64,000 nt of DNA from Streptomyces vietnamensis (GCF_000830005.1 NZ_CP010407.1:6336001-6400000); one strand, 5' to 3'; shown: positions 16,240 through 25,195, counted from the first letter of the stretch. Numbers and translations: made by a program. Notes: generated by a model not told the origin, from the letters alone.

Positions 16240-17109
16240 TCAGGCGGTGGCCGCCAGATTCTTGGTGGTGGCCGCTTCCTTCAGGACGGTGTCGGCGGCC
16301 TTCTGGGCTCGGGCCCTGTCGACGGTGTAGCCCTGGGCACGGGCGGTGCGCTCCAGGTCGGTCCGGCGGACGGTGCCGGTCTCGTAGCGCATCTGGCGGG
16401 CGAGCTCCAGGAGGTACGCGTCAGAGGCGCTGGCCTTGCGCCCGCCAGGTTTTGGCGTCGCTTTCCTCGGCGGTGTGGCGGTGGCGGGAGGCGGCGCCGT
16501 GGCGGTCGTGGCGGGGGAAGCCGGTGCGGCGGGCGGCTTCGGCTCTGGCGTGGCGGTCGGCTGCGCCAGGCGCTGCTTAGCGGGTATGGCGGTGGCGGCG
16601 GACTTGGCAGCGGGCGGTGGCGGTCCGCCACTGGGTGCCTTGGCGGTTGGCGGTTCGGCCGCCATCGCCTTGTTGGCGGCGAGGTGGCGGTTGATGACGA
16701 GGTAGAGGTGGACGGCGCCGGCGAGGGCGAGTGGGGCGATGGCGGACAGGGCGCCGACGGTGGCGTTGTTGAGATGGAGACGGGCCTGTTCGTTCAGGCG
16801 GATGGCGTGCAGGGCGTTGGCCCAGATGCTGGTGCCGGTCGCCAGGGTGACGAGCGTCCACACGTACAGGCGGGAGCGGAGAGGGGCGGTGCGCAGGATG
16901 AGCAGGGCAGTGACGCCCAGCGCGATGAAGCCGTCGATGACGAGGGGGAAGAGGTAGGTCAGCGGTCCACTGATGTGGGCGGCGACGGCCATTTGCCGCA
17001 GGGCGTCGTAGGAGAGGACGAAGCCGACGGCGGCGATCAGGGTGATCCCCATGAGGAGGGGACGGCCTCGCCGTTCGAAGGCGGGGCGTATCGGGGCAGG
17101 GGAGGGCAA
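16240..17109 (-). CDS. DUF2637 membrane protein
   Basis: A 289-residue protein. Four likely transmembrane helices lie in the first 150 residues (GITLIAAVGFVLSYDAL, YLFPLVIDGFIALGVTALLIL, LYVWTLVTLATGTSIWANAL, IAPLALAGAVHLYLVI), the pattern of DUF2637 proteins that are common on actinomycete plasmids and integrative elements. A Pro/Ala-rich linker (about 150-215) leads to a C-terminal DNA-binding-like helical part (LELARQMRYETGTVRRTDLERTARAQGY). The start appears to be TTG at 17109. It lies between the AAA+ gene and MobC on one strand. The role is not known; a membrane link to transfer or replication is an inference. Confidence 0.8.
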   Translation of the reverse strand: MPSPAPIRPAFERRGRPLLMGITLIAAVGFVLSYDALRQMAVAAHISGPLTYLFPLVIDGFIALGVTALLILRTAPLRSRLYVWTLVTLATGTSIWANALHAIRLNEQARLHLNNATVGALSAIAPLALAGAVHLYLVINRHLAANKAMAAEPPTAKAPSGGPPPPAAKSAATAIPAKQRLAQPTATPEPKPPAAPASPATTATAPPPATATPPRKATPKPGGRKASASDAYLLELARQMRYETGTVRRTDLERTARAQGYTVDRARAQKAADTVLKEAATTKNLAATA

Positions 17110-17160
17110 GAGCAGGAATCTCCGGTGTGGTGCAAGGGGGCGGGATGGGCGCTGTCGGGG

Positions 17161-17862
17161 TCAGGCGACGGGCTTCTGACGGCGGCGGTCGTCGCCTTCG
17201 AGGGTGACGCGTTCGGTCATCTGGGCCAGGCGGGAGGCGACGCGGTCGCCGAGGGCTGCCCGCAGGGTGTCGGTGGTGAGGTTGCTGGTGATCAGGGTGG
17301 GGCGCAGGTGCTCGTACCGGTGGTTGATCAGCCGGTAGGTGAGCTCCTCGGTCCACTCGCTGGTCTTCGCTGCGCCGAGGTCGTCCAGGAGCAGCAGCGG
17401 GCAGCGCATCAGGCTCTGCAGGTCGCGCTCGCTGTCGAACCCGGGGCGGGGGCGCAGGCGGGCGTAGAGGTCGGCGGCGGTGACGGCTTCCCAGCGCAGG
17501 CGGACCCCAGCAGCCAGCAGGCTGCGGATCGCCCCGTATGCCTGGTGGGTCTTGCCGGTGCCGGTCGGGCCGACGATCCGCAGCGAGGGGCCCTCCGCGA
17601 TGCCCGGGGCGCCGCCGGGGCCGGGGCGTCCGGCGCGGGCGATCGCGTCCGCCCAGGCGGTGACCTGGGGGTGGTCGGCTAGGGCGTGGCGGAAGCGCGC
17701 GGGGATACGGGCTTCCGCCTGTTCCAGTGCGGTGACCGGCTCAGGTGCCGGCTCCTGGGCGGCGGCGTCGGGAGCGATGCCGCGCTGGGCCAGGATGTCG
17801 CCGAGTCGGCTGGTGATCCGGGCGGGCTGCTGCGGAGCGCGGGTGAGGGCGGTGGTGGTCAG
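17161..17862 (-). CDS. DnaC/IstB-like AAA+ ATPase
   Basis: A protein of about 233 residues with the helicase-loader AAA+ core: Walker A GPTGTGKTHQ, Walker B LLLLDDLGAAKTSEW, and the sensor stretch RPTLITSNLTTDTLRAALGDRVASRL. DnaC-like loaders place the replicative helicase; IstB proteins help transposases. Here the partner is the replication-type protein encoded just upstream, so helicase loading is preferred. No ATG, GTG or TTG exists near the N-terminus in frame. A CTG at 17862 overlaps the upstream TGA as CTGA and has GGAGG 6 bases before, so it may be a rare CTG start. Confidence 0.83.
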   Translation of the reverse strand: MTTTALTRAPQQPARITSRLGDILAQRGIAPDAAAQEPAPEPVTALEQAEARIPARFRHALADHPQVTAWADAIARAGRPGPGGAPGIAEGPSLRIVGPTGTGKTHQAYGAIRSLLAAGVRLRWEAVTAADLYARLRPRPGFDSERDLQSLMRCPLLLLDDLGAAKTSEWTEELTYRLINHRYEHLRPTLITSNLTTDTLRAALGDRVASRLAQMTERVTLEGDDRRRQKPVA

Positions 17863-18800
17863 AGGTCGCCTCCGTAGGCAGCGGCGGTGTTGGTGGGGTT
17901 GGTCCATGGCTGGTGGGCGGCGGCGGGGGTGGCGTTCATGGCCTCGTGGACGAGGCTGGGCAGGGTGCTGGGGTGCAGGCCCTTGGCGCGGTGACGGTTG
18001 AGGCCGGCGCGGATGTGGTCCGGGGCGATGCCCTCGTTGAGGAGCTTCTTCACCTCGTGGCCGAGGTGGCTGAGCACGTCCTGCGGCGGGCGGTGAGCGC
18101 ATCCGGCGGCGTACTCGCCGATCAGGTCCTTCGTCGAGACCGAGTCGGGCGCGGGGGGCGCTTGCGCCCCCAACGGGGTAGATCCTAGATCCCTGTTCCT
18201 AGGTCCTAGATCCGGACAGTGAGGGCTCACGGAGGGTTCGGTGAGCCCTCCCTGCGGCTGCGGTGAGTGCTCACGGAACCGACTCTGACCTGCGGATTCG
18301 TTGTTCACGGAGGGCTCCGTGAGTCCTCCCGGACGACTCGCGGAAGTCTCCGCGAGGGCTCCCTGTACCTGCGGTGAGGGCTCGCGCGGAATCCCGAGAT
18401 CGTGGTGCGGGCACGGGGGAGTGCGGACGCCGCTGGGCCGGTTGATCTTCTGGTGCTGGGCGAAGGTGACGATGTGCAGGTACCGCTTGCCGTCCCCGCC
18501 CTCGTACCGGCAGATCAGCCCGGCACCGTGGAGCTGGATCAAGTCGTCCTCGACCGCCTCCGGGCCGTGCTCGCGGCGCAGCGACCACAGCTGGCCGGCG
18601 ATGACGGCGGCCTGGTCGCGGAACCGGCCCTGGTCGTCGGCCTGGGTGAGCAGCCCGAAGAAGGTCCGCTCGGCGGACAGCGACACCGCCGCGAGGGACT
18701 CGGACGAGAACGCCTCGGGCTTGATGGTGCGGATACGGGCGATGGCGATCGACCGCCTTTCAGGGAGAGGGCTGGGGAATCCGGCGGTGCCGGGGTGCAT
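17859..18800 (-). CDS. Replication-initiation-type protein (plasmid/phage replisome organiser-like)
   Basis: The N-terminal part reads ARIRTIKPEAFSSESLA...LSAERTFFGLLTQADDQGRF, which matches phage and plasmid replication proteins that begin RIRTIKPEFF. A wHTH-like segment follows (EDDLIQLHGAGLICRYEGGDGKRYLHI), then a low-complexity linker and a helical C-terminus that may contact the AAA+ loader. The first ATG in frame is at 18800, but the better ribosome site (GAAAGG) precedes an ATC near 18753, so the true start is uncertain. It overlaps the loader gene by four bases. This pair suggests autonomous replication of the excised element. Confidence 0.72.
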   Translation of the reverse strand: MHPGTAGFPSPLPERRSIAIARIRTIKPEAFSSESLAAVSLSAERTFFGLLTQADDQGRFRDQAAVIAGQLWSLRREHGPEAVEDDLIQLHGAGLICRYEGGDGKRYLHIVTFAQHQKINRPSGVRTPPCPHHDLGIPREPSPQVQGALAETSASRPGGLTEPSVNNESAGQSRFREHSPQPQGGLTEPSVSPHCPDLGPRNRDLGSTPLGAQAPPAPDSVSTKDLIGEYAAGCAHRPPQDVLSHLGHEVKKLLNEGIAPDHIRAGLNRHRAKGLHPSTLPSLVHEAMNATPAAAHQPWTNPTNTAAAYGGDL

Positions 18801-19014
18801 GGCCAACACAGCCACACCTGGGGCGCAGAAGTCCAGACTTTGCACTGGAATTCCGTACAGCCCGGCGGCATGTCGCGTCGGCGAGTCCCGCAACTGTAGG
18901 GCCGAATTACCGGTCACCGAAATCGCCGCCGGAAATCGCCGGGTGATTTGCATCGCTCACGGCAGACAGGAATGCCCTTCCGGACCGGCCGGCGCGCAAG
19001 CTACAACACCACCC

Positions 19015-19299
19015 ATGCCGCCACGCCCCCTCGTCATCGGACCCGCCGGACACGCCGCCGCCCACGCCATCGAACGCACCCGCACCGCCCGCGGCTACTC
19101 CCAGCGCCAGCTCGCCGCCCGCGTCACCGCACTCGGCCGGCCCATGACCTTCACCGCGCTCTCCCGCATCGAACGCACCGTCCGCCGCTGCGACATCGAC
19201 GACCTCGTCGCCATCGCCGCAGCCCTCGGAATCGCCCCGCAAGCCCTTCTCGCCGGCGCCCTCACACCCTCATGGGTGGCCGGGGCGGGCGAAATATAG
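19015..19299 (+). CDS. XRE-family regulator, 94 residues
   Basis: A small protein with one helix-turn-helix: GYSQRQLAARVTALGRPMTFTALSRIERTVRR near residues 27-58, then DIDDLVAIAAALGIAPQALL. The ATG at 19015 is divergent from the replication gene, with about 215 bases between them. Such small XRE repressors usually control replication, transfer or excision genes of the element. It lies between the minus-strand replication/mobilisation block and the plus-strand xis-int pair, an ideal position to control both. The stop is followed at once by the second copy of the CCCCGGTT palindrome. Confidence 0.82.
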   Translation: MPPRPLVIGPAGHAAAHAIERTRTARGYSQRQLAARVTALGRPMTFTALSRIERTVRRCDIDDLVAIAAALGIAPQALLAGALTPSWVAGAGEI

Positions 19300-19305
19300 C
19301 CGACG

Positions 19306-19330
19306 ATCCCCGGTTAGGGAAACCGGGGAT
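19306..19330. repeat. Palindrome, right copy of the pair
   Basis: ATCCCCGGTT, five bases, AACCGGGGAT. This repeats the core of the 13792-13824 palindrome. It directly follows the small XRE gene. The remainder of the 19300-19615 gap holds no gene and presumably contains the xis promoter. Confidence 0.7.
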
Positions 19331-19615
19331 TCTCCGGATCATTGTGGGTCCCGGAACGCCCGTTGTGCCGGTCCCTGTCAGAAGTCTGCCCACATCCCCA
19401 GAAGAAGCCTTACTTGATCCGCCTACGCGCCGATTTCAGATCCCCCCGCCGTGTACGTGTAGTCCCGCTCGTTTCCTCTTCTGTTCCGCTCGGAGATTCC
19501 GGCCGTACGTAGAAGCCCTATTCGGCGACCTCGCGGCATCGGCTGGGCTTGTTGCCCCCCGCCCCAGCTAGATCTCTCAATTCTCGTCGCTCTTTCTCCC
19601 GCAAAGGAACCGCCT

Positions 19616-19822
19616 ATGGCCCCGCGCCTGCTGTCCATACCTGCCGTCGCCGCAGCCCTGGACGTCGACCGCCGAACGGTCTACCGCTTCATCGCCGCCG
19701 GCGAGCTGCCTGTCGTCGACCTGCGCACAGGACCGACTCGCTCTCGCGTTCGCGTCCCCGCCGCGAGCCTGGACGACTTCATCAACAGCCGGGCGGTCCC
19801 CTCGCCCGCGCGACGCCGCTGA
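19616..19822 (+). CDS. xis: Excisionase-like helix-turn-helix protein
   Basis: A 68-residue protein of the MerR-like/excisionase HTH_17 type: LLSIPAVAAALDVDRRTVYRFIAAGELPVVDL, then VRVPAASLDDFINSR. Such proteins bend DNA at attachment sites and direct the integrase to excision. The ATG at 19616 follows GCAAAGGAACC. It ends about 45 bases before the integrase gene on the same strand, the normal xis-int pair of actinomycete integrative elements. Confidence 0.87.
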   Translation: MAPRLLSIPAVAAALDVDRRTVYRFIAAGELPVVDLRTGPTRSRVRVPAASLDDFINSRAVPSPARRR

Positions 19823-19867
19823 CCAGGACCAAGCCCGTCCGTACGCGAAACAGGAAGGACCGGAACC

Positions 19868-20971
19868 ACGTACCTCCGGAAGCTGAAGTCCGGCAAATGG
19901 CAGGCGACCGTCCGCAACCGGGCTGGAGACCGGTTCAGCGAGTCGTTTCCCCTCAAGGCACAGGCCCGTGCCTGGGGCGCCGAGATGGAGACCCAGTTCG
20001 CCCGCGGAAGCATGCGGGACCCCCGAGCCGGCGAAATGGCGTTTCACGAGTGGCATGCCCGCTGGTGGCAGGCCCGCGTCGTCGAGCCCCACACGCTGCG
20101 CGGCGACGCCTCCAGCATCAAGAACCACGTGCTGCCCCACTGGGCCGACTGGGAGATGCGGGCCATCACCCGCATGGACGTCCAGAGCTGGATCCGCGGA
20201 CTGGTCGAGAAGGGGGTCGGTGCCTCGGCGACCAAGAGGGCCTACAACCTGCTGTCGTCCATCATGCGTACGGCCGTCGACGACGATGTCATCGCGGTCA
20301 GCCCCTGCCGGAACATCGACCTGCCGCAGATCGCGATCAAGCCCCCGCAATGGTTCACCCTCGATCAGGCGCAGAGCATTGTCGACGAGCTCCCGGCCCC
20401 TTGGCGCACCATGTGTCTGCTCGGCTTCTACACGGGCCTGCGCTGGGGCGAACTCGCCGGCCTGCACCGCCATCGGATCGACCGGCGCCGTTCCCGCCTG
20501 TTCGTGGTGGAGGTCAACACCAAGAGCGGCATCAAGGAGTACCCCAAGAGTTCGAGGAGCCGTCGGGAGGTCCCGCTCCCACCACACGTCCTGGATGCCC
20601 TCGAACAGCACATCCACCCGCTCGACCGCGACGCCCTGGTCTTCACCACCATCACCAAGGGCCGCGCCGGCCGTCGGCTCGACGACGGCAACTGGCGCCG
20701 CCAGACCTGGTGGCCGGCCATCGAGAATGCCCACTACTTCGATGCCGACGGTGAGCAGCTTCCCGTCCCGCACTATCCGCCGCATTCCATGCGTCACACC
20801 TGCGCCTCGTGGCTCGTCCAGAAGGGAGTCTCGCTCTACGAGGTCCAGCACCTCCTCGGCCACGAGAGCTTCCAGACCACCCAGCGCTACGCCCACCTGC
20901 AGCCTGATGCCCACAAGGCAGTGCTCGGGGCGTGGGAGCGGCTGGACGTTCCGCTCACCATCGCAGCATGA
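19868..20971 (+). CDS. int: Tyrosine recombinase (integrase), probable non-ATG start
   Basis: Counting from the first ATG (19985), the catalytic residues are Arg153 (TGLRWGELAG), His267 and Arg270 (HSMRHTCASW), His293 (LLGHESFQTT) and Tyr302 (TQRYAHL). A SAM-like core-binding domain (HEWHARWW...NLLSSIMRTAV) precedes them. The frame stays open upstream of that ATG and encodes about 39 residues typical of the integrase N-terminal arm-binding domain (YLRKLKSGKWQATVRN). The only plausible start for that part is an ACG at 19868 behind GGAAGG. Either translation begins there or the protein has lost its arm-binding domain. It integrates and, with xis, excises the element. Confidence 0.88.
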   Translation, partial: TYLRKLKSGKWQATVRNRAGDRFSESFPLKAQARAWGAEMETQFARGSMRDPRAGEMAFHEWHARWWQARVVEPHTLRGDASSIKNHVLPHWADWEMRAITRMDVQSWIRGLVEKGVGASATKRAYNLLSSIMRTAVDDDVIAVSPCRNIDLPQIAIKPPQWFTLDQAQSIVDELPAPWRTMCLLGFYTGLRWGELAGLHRHRIDRRRSRLFVVEVNTKSGIKEYPKSSRSRREVPLPPHVLDALEQHIHPLDRDALVFTTITKGRAGRRLDDGNWRRQTWWPAIENAHYFDADGEQLPVPHYPPHSMRHTCASWLVQKGVSLYEVQHLLGHESFQTTQRYAHLQPDAHKAVLGAWERLDVPLTIAA

Positions 20972-20977
20972 GCGAAG

Positions 20978-21008
20978 CTCCGCCCCGTCCGGTACGGACG
21001 GGGCGGAG
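20978..21008. terminator. Strong bidirectional terminator
   Basis: CTCCGCCCCGTCCG, a 3-base loop, then the exact complement (14 base pairs), followed on the plus strand by GTGTTTGTTCG. It separates the integrase from the convergent gene ending at 21021. Confidence 0.85.
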
Positions 21009-21020
21009 GTGTTTGTTCGT

Positions 21021-22466
21021 TCAGGCGGACGCGCTCTCATCAGGAGAGGACCAGCGCCCCTTGCTGTCGAATGGCCAGGCGTGTGCGTGCAGGTTGCCCT
21101 GAAGGAGCTCGCGCAGAGCCTCACGGCTGGATGGAGGATCCGGGGGAGTCCTCAAGGGTGCACTCAGTGGATCGATCCGTTCCGCGTGCGCCTCTGCCCA
21201 CTCCAGCCACTCCGACTGGACGGGTGGCAGGGAGTTGTCCTCGGCACGCGCACGGGCTGCCCGGCAGAAGGCTCGAATCTCGTCTGCCTGACGCCATGCC
21301 TTCACCTGCTCGGCCAGGGTCTCTGCTCGGTGCCGCTCGATCTGTCGTTCACGTGCCTGGGCCACAGCCGCGTACCACTGCCGCCGCTGCTCGGCCTTGC
21401 GCTGCTCCTCCTCCTGCTGTTGGCGTTCGGCCGAAGCGACGATGTCCTCAAGATCACGTAGGAGGCGGCCAAGGCGGGACTCAAGGGTCCACCGTGCGCC
21501 ATCGCTTTGCGTATACGCACGCTGGTGCCAGTCACCCGCCGGCGCACCGATTTCGAGGCGGCCGTTGAACTCAAGGTCGTACTTCGGGATACGCGTCCAG
21601 GGGCTGCGCTCCTGTCGGCGCATCTCCTGCGGTGTCGGTTCGTGCGGCACCTTGCTGGTCCGCTCGGTGACAGCAAGGGGCAGTGCGTGACCGCGGATGA
21701 CAACGACGAGCTTGTGTACGGCCTCCCCACGGTGAAGGTCGGTTCGGGTCTCCACTTCGTAGCCACGGTTCTCCGCCTCCGTCAGCAGCGCATGCATGAT
21801 GCGGAGAGCACGGTCGATCAGCTCCCGTGATACGTGCAGGGGGATGACATCGCGCTTTTCGCGGGTGTCCACCGTCGTGCTCTTGGACCTGCCGAGAGCC
21901 TTGCGTGTGGCACGGACCAGCCGATGAGGACGATCCAGCTCGTCGGGTACATCAATGGCCGGCACCGGCGGAGGCTCAGCCACCTTCACGGCTTCCTCGT
22001 CGACCAGCGTGAAGACGCAGTCGCCACGCTGCCGGCCTGCCCACCGCAGTTTGTGTCCGTCCGGGATGTGCCCCTGATGGAGCGCGCTGTAATAGGCCGC
22101 CCGCCACTGGCCCCGCGTACGCGGGCCCGGATCGGGCACGGTGAGTCGCCCGGATGCGGTGGACTGGAGCCGGGTGATCAACTCGAATCCGTCGGCGGGC
22201 GCGTTCTCCGCCCTCTCGGCGTCATCGGCCAACCGCTTCTTCTCCGCCCGGATCTCCTCCGGGTGCTTGCCGTGCTTGAGGAAGTAACGGCCGTCCGGTG
22301 TCATCATCGCGACGTGGTTGTGCCCGCTCCAGCTCCGCTTGATCAGCCCGCGCTGTTCAAGAGCCCAGGTTGTGTTCGTGCTGCTGGGCGCGACGGGAAA
22401 CGTGCCTGGTGCCGCTGCGATCTGGTGGAGCAGACCTGTCTGCTGCTCCGTCAACGTGTACTTCAC
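21021..22466 (-). CDS. Hypothetical protein with winged-helix N-terminus and coiled coil
   Basis: About 481 residues. The start VKYTLTEQQTGLLHQIAAAPG and TWALEQRGLIKRSWSGHNHVAMMTPDGRYFLKHG read as a winged-helix DNA-binding domain. The middle is basic with a possible DNA-associated region (KALGRSKSTTVDTREK). Residues around 350-420 form a Gln/Glu/Arg-rich coiled coil (VASAERQQQEEEQRKAEQRR). The C-terminus is acidic. I chose the GTG at 22466; another GTG lies 12 bases upstream. The frame stays open to 22922 but upstream residues look non-coding. No family name is assigned. It is probably part of the mobile region because it sits beside int and a broken helicase gene. Confidence 0.72.
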   Translation of the reverse strand: MKYTLTEQQTGLLHQIAAAPGTFPVAPSSTNTTWALEQRGLIKRSWSGHNHVAMMTPDGRYFLKHGKHPEEIRAEKKRLADDAERAENAPADGFELITRLQSTASGRLTVPDPGPRTRGQWRAAYYSALHQGHIPDGHKLRWAGRQRGDCVFTLVDEEAVKVAEPPPVPAIDVPDELDRPHRLVRATRKALGRSKSTTVDTREKRDVIPLHVSRELIDRALRIMHALLTEAENRGYEVETRTDLHRGEAVHKLVVVIRGHALPLAVTERTSKVPHEPTPQEMRRQERSPWTRIPKYDLEFNGRLEIGAPAGDWHQRAYTQSDGARWTLESRLGRLLRDLEDIVASAERQQQEEEQRKAEQRRQWYAAVAQARERQIERHRAETLAEQVKAWRQADEIRAFCRAARARAEDNSLPPVQSEWLEWAEAHAERIDPLSAPLRTPPDPPSSREALRELLQGNLHAHAWPFDSKGRWSSPDESASA

Positions 22467-22874
22467 GGCAGGCTCCACCTCGACGGGCCGTGGGCGGAGT
22501 ACCAAAGTAGGGTGGCCGGGCAGTCCGAGGGCGCACTCTCTTACACGTTCGGGTTTCACCGCCCGAACCGGCCCTGAGCAGACGAGTGCCTGGTGTAGGG
22601 AGCTCAGGGGTCTCCCGGCAGAGCATTGGGCCGTGACGCTCGTTTGACGCTCTGGCCACCTCACCATCTTCTGGCAAGGCAGGAAAGGCGGCTCTGCCCT
22701 GTGCTTTCTCCCTTGGTCGGGACTGGTGACCTCTTTTCGATGACGCACCACGTGGAGTGCGTGGCGATCCTTGAGCCAGTGAAGTAGGGCGGTCCGGCCT
22801 GGGGCCCTGCGGGTGCGTGTGAGGGATGGCGCGTAAGCCGCCAGGAGCTCTTGTCGTGTCCGTGCCGCGGCGGA
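22467..22874. other. Intergenic stretch without a supported gene
   Basis: Open frames occur on both strands but show no family motifs, no convincing ribosome sites and no consistent codon pattern. It probably holds the promoter of the 21021-22466 gene and decayed element DNA. Confidence 0.5.
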
Positions 22875-23148
22875 GGGAGGAGCGGCAGGTGAGGCGGTCG
22901 GTGTTCTCGCCGAACGCTTCACCTACTCCGTCCGCCGTGCGGGATCGGATCCGGTGACCTCGCCCCTGAGCGACCCGGGGCCCGGGCCGACCCTGGTGGT
23001 GGACGAAGGGCAGGACCTGCCATCGGAGTTCTACCGCCTGTGCCGCGTTCTCGGGGCTCGTACGACGGCGTTCGCGGACGAATGTCGGCCGGTCCTTCTC
23101 CGGTCGTCGGTCGGTCCTTCTCCGGGTGTCTCTCTGACGGGTTTCTGA
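22875..23148 (+). pseudogene. Remnant of a UvrD-like ATPase/helicase
   Basis: The frame encodes ERFTYSVRRAGSDP and then TLVVDEGQDLPSEFYRLCRVL followed by GARTTAFADECRP. The VDEGQD Walker B followed by the GARTTxFADE stretch is typical of UvrD/PcrA-like DNA helicases found in actinomycete islands. No Walker A lies upstream and the helicase C-terminal motifs are missing; after about residue 60 the frame changes character and stops at 23148. It is a broken fragment at the border between the mobile region and the polyketide cluster. Confidence 0.55.
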
Positions 23149-23325
23149 CGTTGGGGCGGCACTTCTTTGCGTTCGTCTGCAGTTCCTGAATCTGACGGTG
23201 AAGCAGGCTGCGAAATCTGACGGAACCGGTCGGAGCCCTGCACCGGGAGGCATTGCAGGGGATTTCGGCGCGGGACAACCTTGAACACGAGTTCAAGCGA
23301 GTTCCGAGTCGGGAGAGAGTCCATC

Positions 23326-25104
23326 GTGCGCAAGGTGCTCATCGCCAACCGCGGCGAGATCGCTGTCCGCGTGGCCCGGGCCTGCCGGGATTCGGGGATC
23401 ACGAGTGTGGCCGTGTACGCGGATCCGGACCGGGATGCCCTGCATGTGAGGGTGGCGGACGAGGCGTTCGCGCTCGGTGGTGACACACCGGCGACGAGCT
23501 ATCTCGATGCCGCCAAGGTGCTGCGGGCGGCGGCCGATTCCGGTGCGGACGCGGTGCATCCCGGTTATGGGTTCCTTTCGGAGAACGCCGAGTTCGCGCA
23601 GGCGGTCCTGGACGCCGGGCTGATCTGGATCGGTCCGCCGCCGCAGGCCATTCGTGATCTGGGTGACAAGGTGTCGGCCCGTCACATCGCCCTGCGTGCC
23701 GGCGCGCCCCTGGTCGCCGGTACCCCGGACCCCGTGGCCGGTGCCGACGAGGTCGTGGCGTTCGCCGAGGAGCACGGCCTGCCGGTCGCGATCAAGGCCG
23801 CCTTCGGTGGTGGCGGTCGCGGTCTGAAGGTCGCCCGCACCCTGGAGGAAGTACCGGAGCTGTACGAGTCGGCGGTGCGCGAGGCCGTCGCCGCGTTCGG
23901 TCGGGGCGAGTGCTTCGTCGAGCGGTACCTCGACCGGCCGCGGCACGTGGAGACCCAGTGCCTGGCCGACCGGTACGGCAATGTGGTCGTCGTGTCGACA
24001 CGGGACTGCTCGCTGCAGCGGCGGCACCAGAAGCTGGTCGAGGAGGCGCCCGCGCCGTTCCTGTCGCGGGAGCAGGAGGCCGAGCTGTATGCGGCGTCCA
24101 AAGCCATTCTGAAGGAGGCCGGTTACGTCGGCGCCGGCACCGTGGAGTTTCTCGTCGGTGTCGACGGCACGATCTCCTTCCTGGAGGTCAACACGCGTCT
24201 GCAGGTCGAGCACCCGGTGACCGAGGAGGTCACCGGCATCGATCTCGTCCGCGAGATGTTCCGGATCGCCGACGGCGAGGAGCTCGGCTACGGAGACCCG
24301 GAGATCCGCGGTCACTCCTTCGAGTTCCGCATCAACGGCGAGGACCCGGGCCGCAACTTCCTCCCGGCCCCCGGCACCGTCACCGCCTTCGGGCCGCCGT
24401 CCGGGCCCGGTGTGCGCCTCGACACCGGTGTCGAGGCCGGGTCGGTGGTCGGTCCGGCCTGGGACTCCCTGCTCGCCAAGCTCGTCATCACCGGCGCCAC
24501 CCGTGAGCAGGCTCTGCGGCGGGCCGCCCGTGCTCTGGGCGAGTTCACGGTGGAGGGGATGGCCACCGCCCTCCCGTTCCACCGGAAGGTGGTCACCGAT
24601 CCTGCCTTCGCCCCCGAACTGCAGGGCGAGGAAGGACCGTTCGCCGTCCACACGCGCTGGATCGAGACCGGGTTCAGCAACGACATCCCCGCGTTCGCGG
24701 CGCCCGGCGAGGCCGGGGCCGACGGAGAGGCCGGCCGCGAGACCCTGGTCATCGAAGTCGGAGGCAGGCGCCTGGAGGTCTCCATCCCCTCCCCGTCGTC
24801 GCTGGGCACGGTGGTGGCCCGCGGCGGTGCGGCCGTCGGGTCCAGACCTGCGCGCCGCCCGGCCAGGACGTCGGGGCCCGCCGCTTCCGGTGGCCACCTC
24901 GTCTCGCCGATGCAGGGAACCATCGTCAAGGTGGGCGTCGAGGACGGCCAGGAGGTCAAGGAGGGCGATCTCATCGTCGTCCTGGAGGCGATGAAGATGG
25001 AACAGCCCCTCAACGCCCACCGCTCCGGCACCGTCAGCGGGCTCTCCGCGCAGGTCGGTGCGTCGATCACCTCCGGCACGGTCATCTGTGAGATCAGGGA
25101 TTGA
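23326..25104 (+). CDS. Acyl-CoA carboxylase biotin carboxylase/BCCP subunit
   Basis: A 592-residue protein with a biotin carboxylase half ([19 protein letters not shown] at the start, ATP-grasp loop [12 protein letters not shown], and [16 protein letters not shown]) and a C-terminal biotinyl domain with EAMKMEQPL, where Lys557 carries biotin. It carboxylates biotin with ATP and bicarbonate. The partner carboxyltransferase is the gene at 36425 and the small subunit may be at 38043. Together they make malonyl-CoA for the type II polyketide synthase. I use the GTG at 23326; an upstream TTG at 23281 is possible. First gene of the cluster, as JadJ is in jadomycin loci. Confidence 0.9.
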   Translation: MRKVLIANRGEIAVRVARACRDSGITSVAVYADPDRDALHVRVADEAFALGGDTPATSYLDAAKVLRAAADSGADAVHPGYGFLSENAEFAQAVLDAGLIWIGPPPQAIRDLGDKVSARHIALRAGAPLVAGTPDPVAGADEVVAFAEEHGLPVAIKAAFGGGGRGLKVARTLEEVPELYESAVREAVAAFGRGECFVERYLDRPRHVETQCLADRYGNVVVVSTRDCSLQRRHQKLVEEAPAPFLSREQEAELYAASKAILKEAGYVGAGTVEFLVGVDGTISFLEVNTRLQVEHPVTEEVTGIDLVREMFRIADGEELGYGDPEIRGHSFEFRINGEDPGRNFLPAPGTVTAFGPPSGPGVRLDTGVEAGSVVGPAWDSLLAKLVITGATREQALRRAARALGEFTVEGMATALPFHRKVVTDPAFAPELQGEEGPFAVHTRWIETGFSNDIPAFAAPGEAGADGEAGRETLVIEVGGRRLEVSIPSPSSLGTVVARGGAAVGSRPARRPARTSGPAASGGHLVSPMQGTIVKVGVEDGQEVKEGDLIVVLEAMKMEQPLNAHRSGTVSGLSAQVGASITSGTVICEIRD

Positions 25105-25108
25105 TCTG

Positions 25109-25195
25109 CCCTCCTTCTGATTCGTCCCTCCTTCTGATTTCCCCCTCTTTCTGATTTCCCTCTCCTTCCGATCCCCCCTCCTTCTGATTCCTCCT
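25109..25195. repeat. 17-base tandem repeat, five copies
   Basis: Pyrimidine-rich units of the form CCCTCCTTCTGATTnnn repeat with 17-base spacing (CTGATT at 25117, 25134, 25151, a CCGATC variant at 25168, then 25184). They fill most of the gap between the carboxylase stop and the cyclase start. Confidence 0.85.

Noticed and set aside
13853..19299. Self-transmissible conjugative element
   Set aside because: A relaxase and MobC are present, but no FtsK/TraB-type translocase or type IV secretion genes were seen, so mobilisable is the safer call.
22467..22922. N-terminal extension of the 481-residue hypothetical protein up to 22922
   Set aside because: The residues are Arg/Pro/Ala-rich without structure, and a conserved-looking winged-helix begins at the GTG at 22466.
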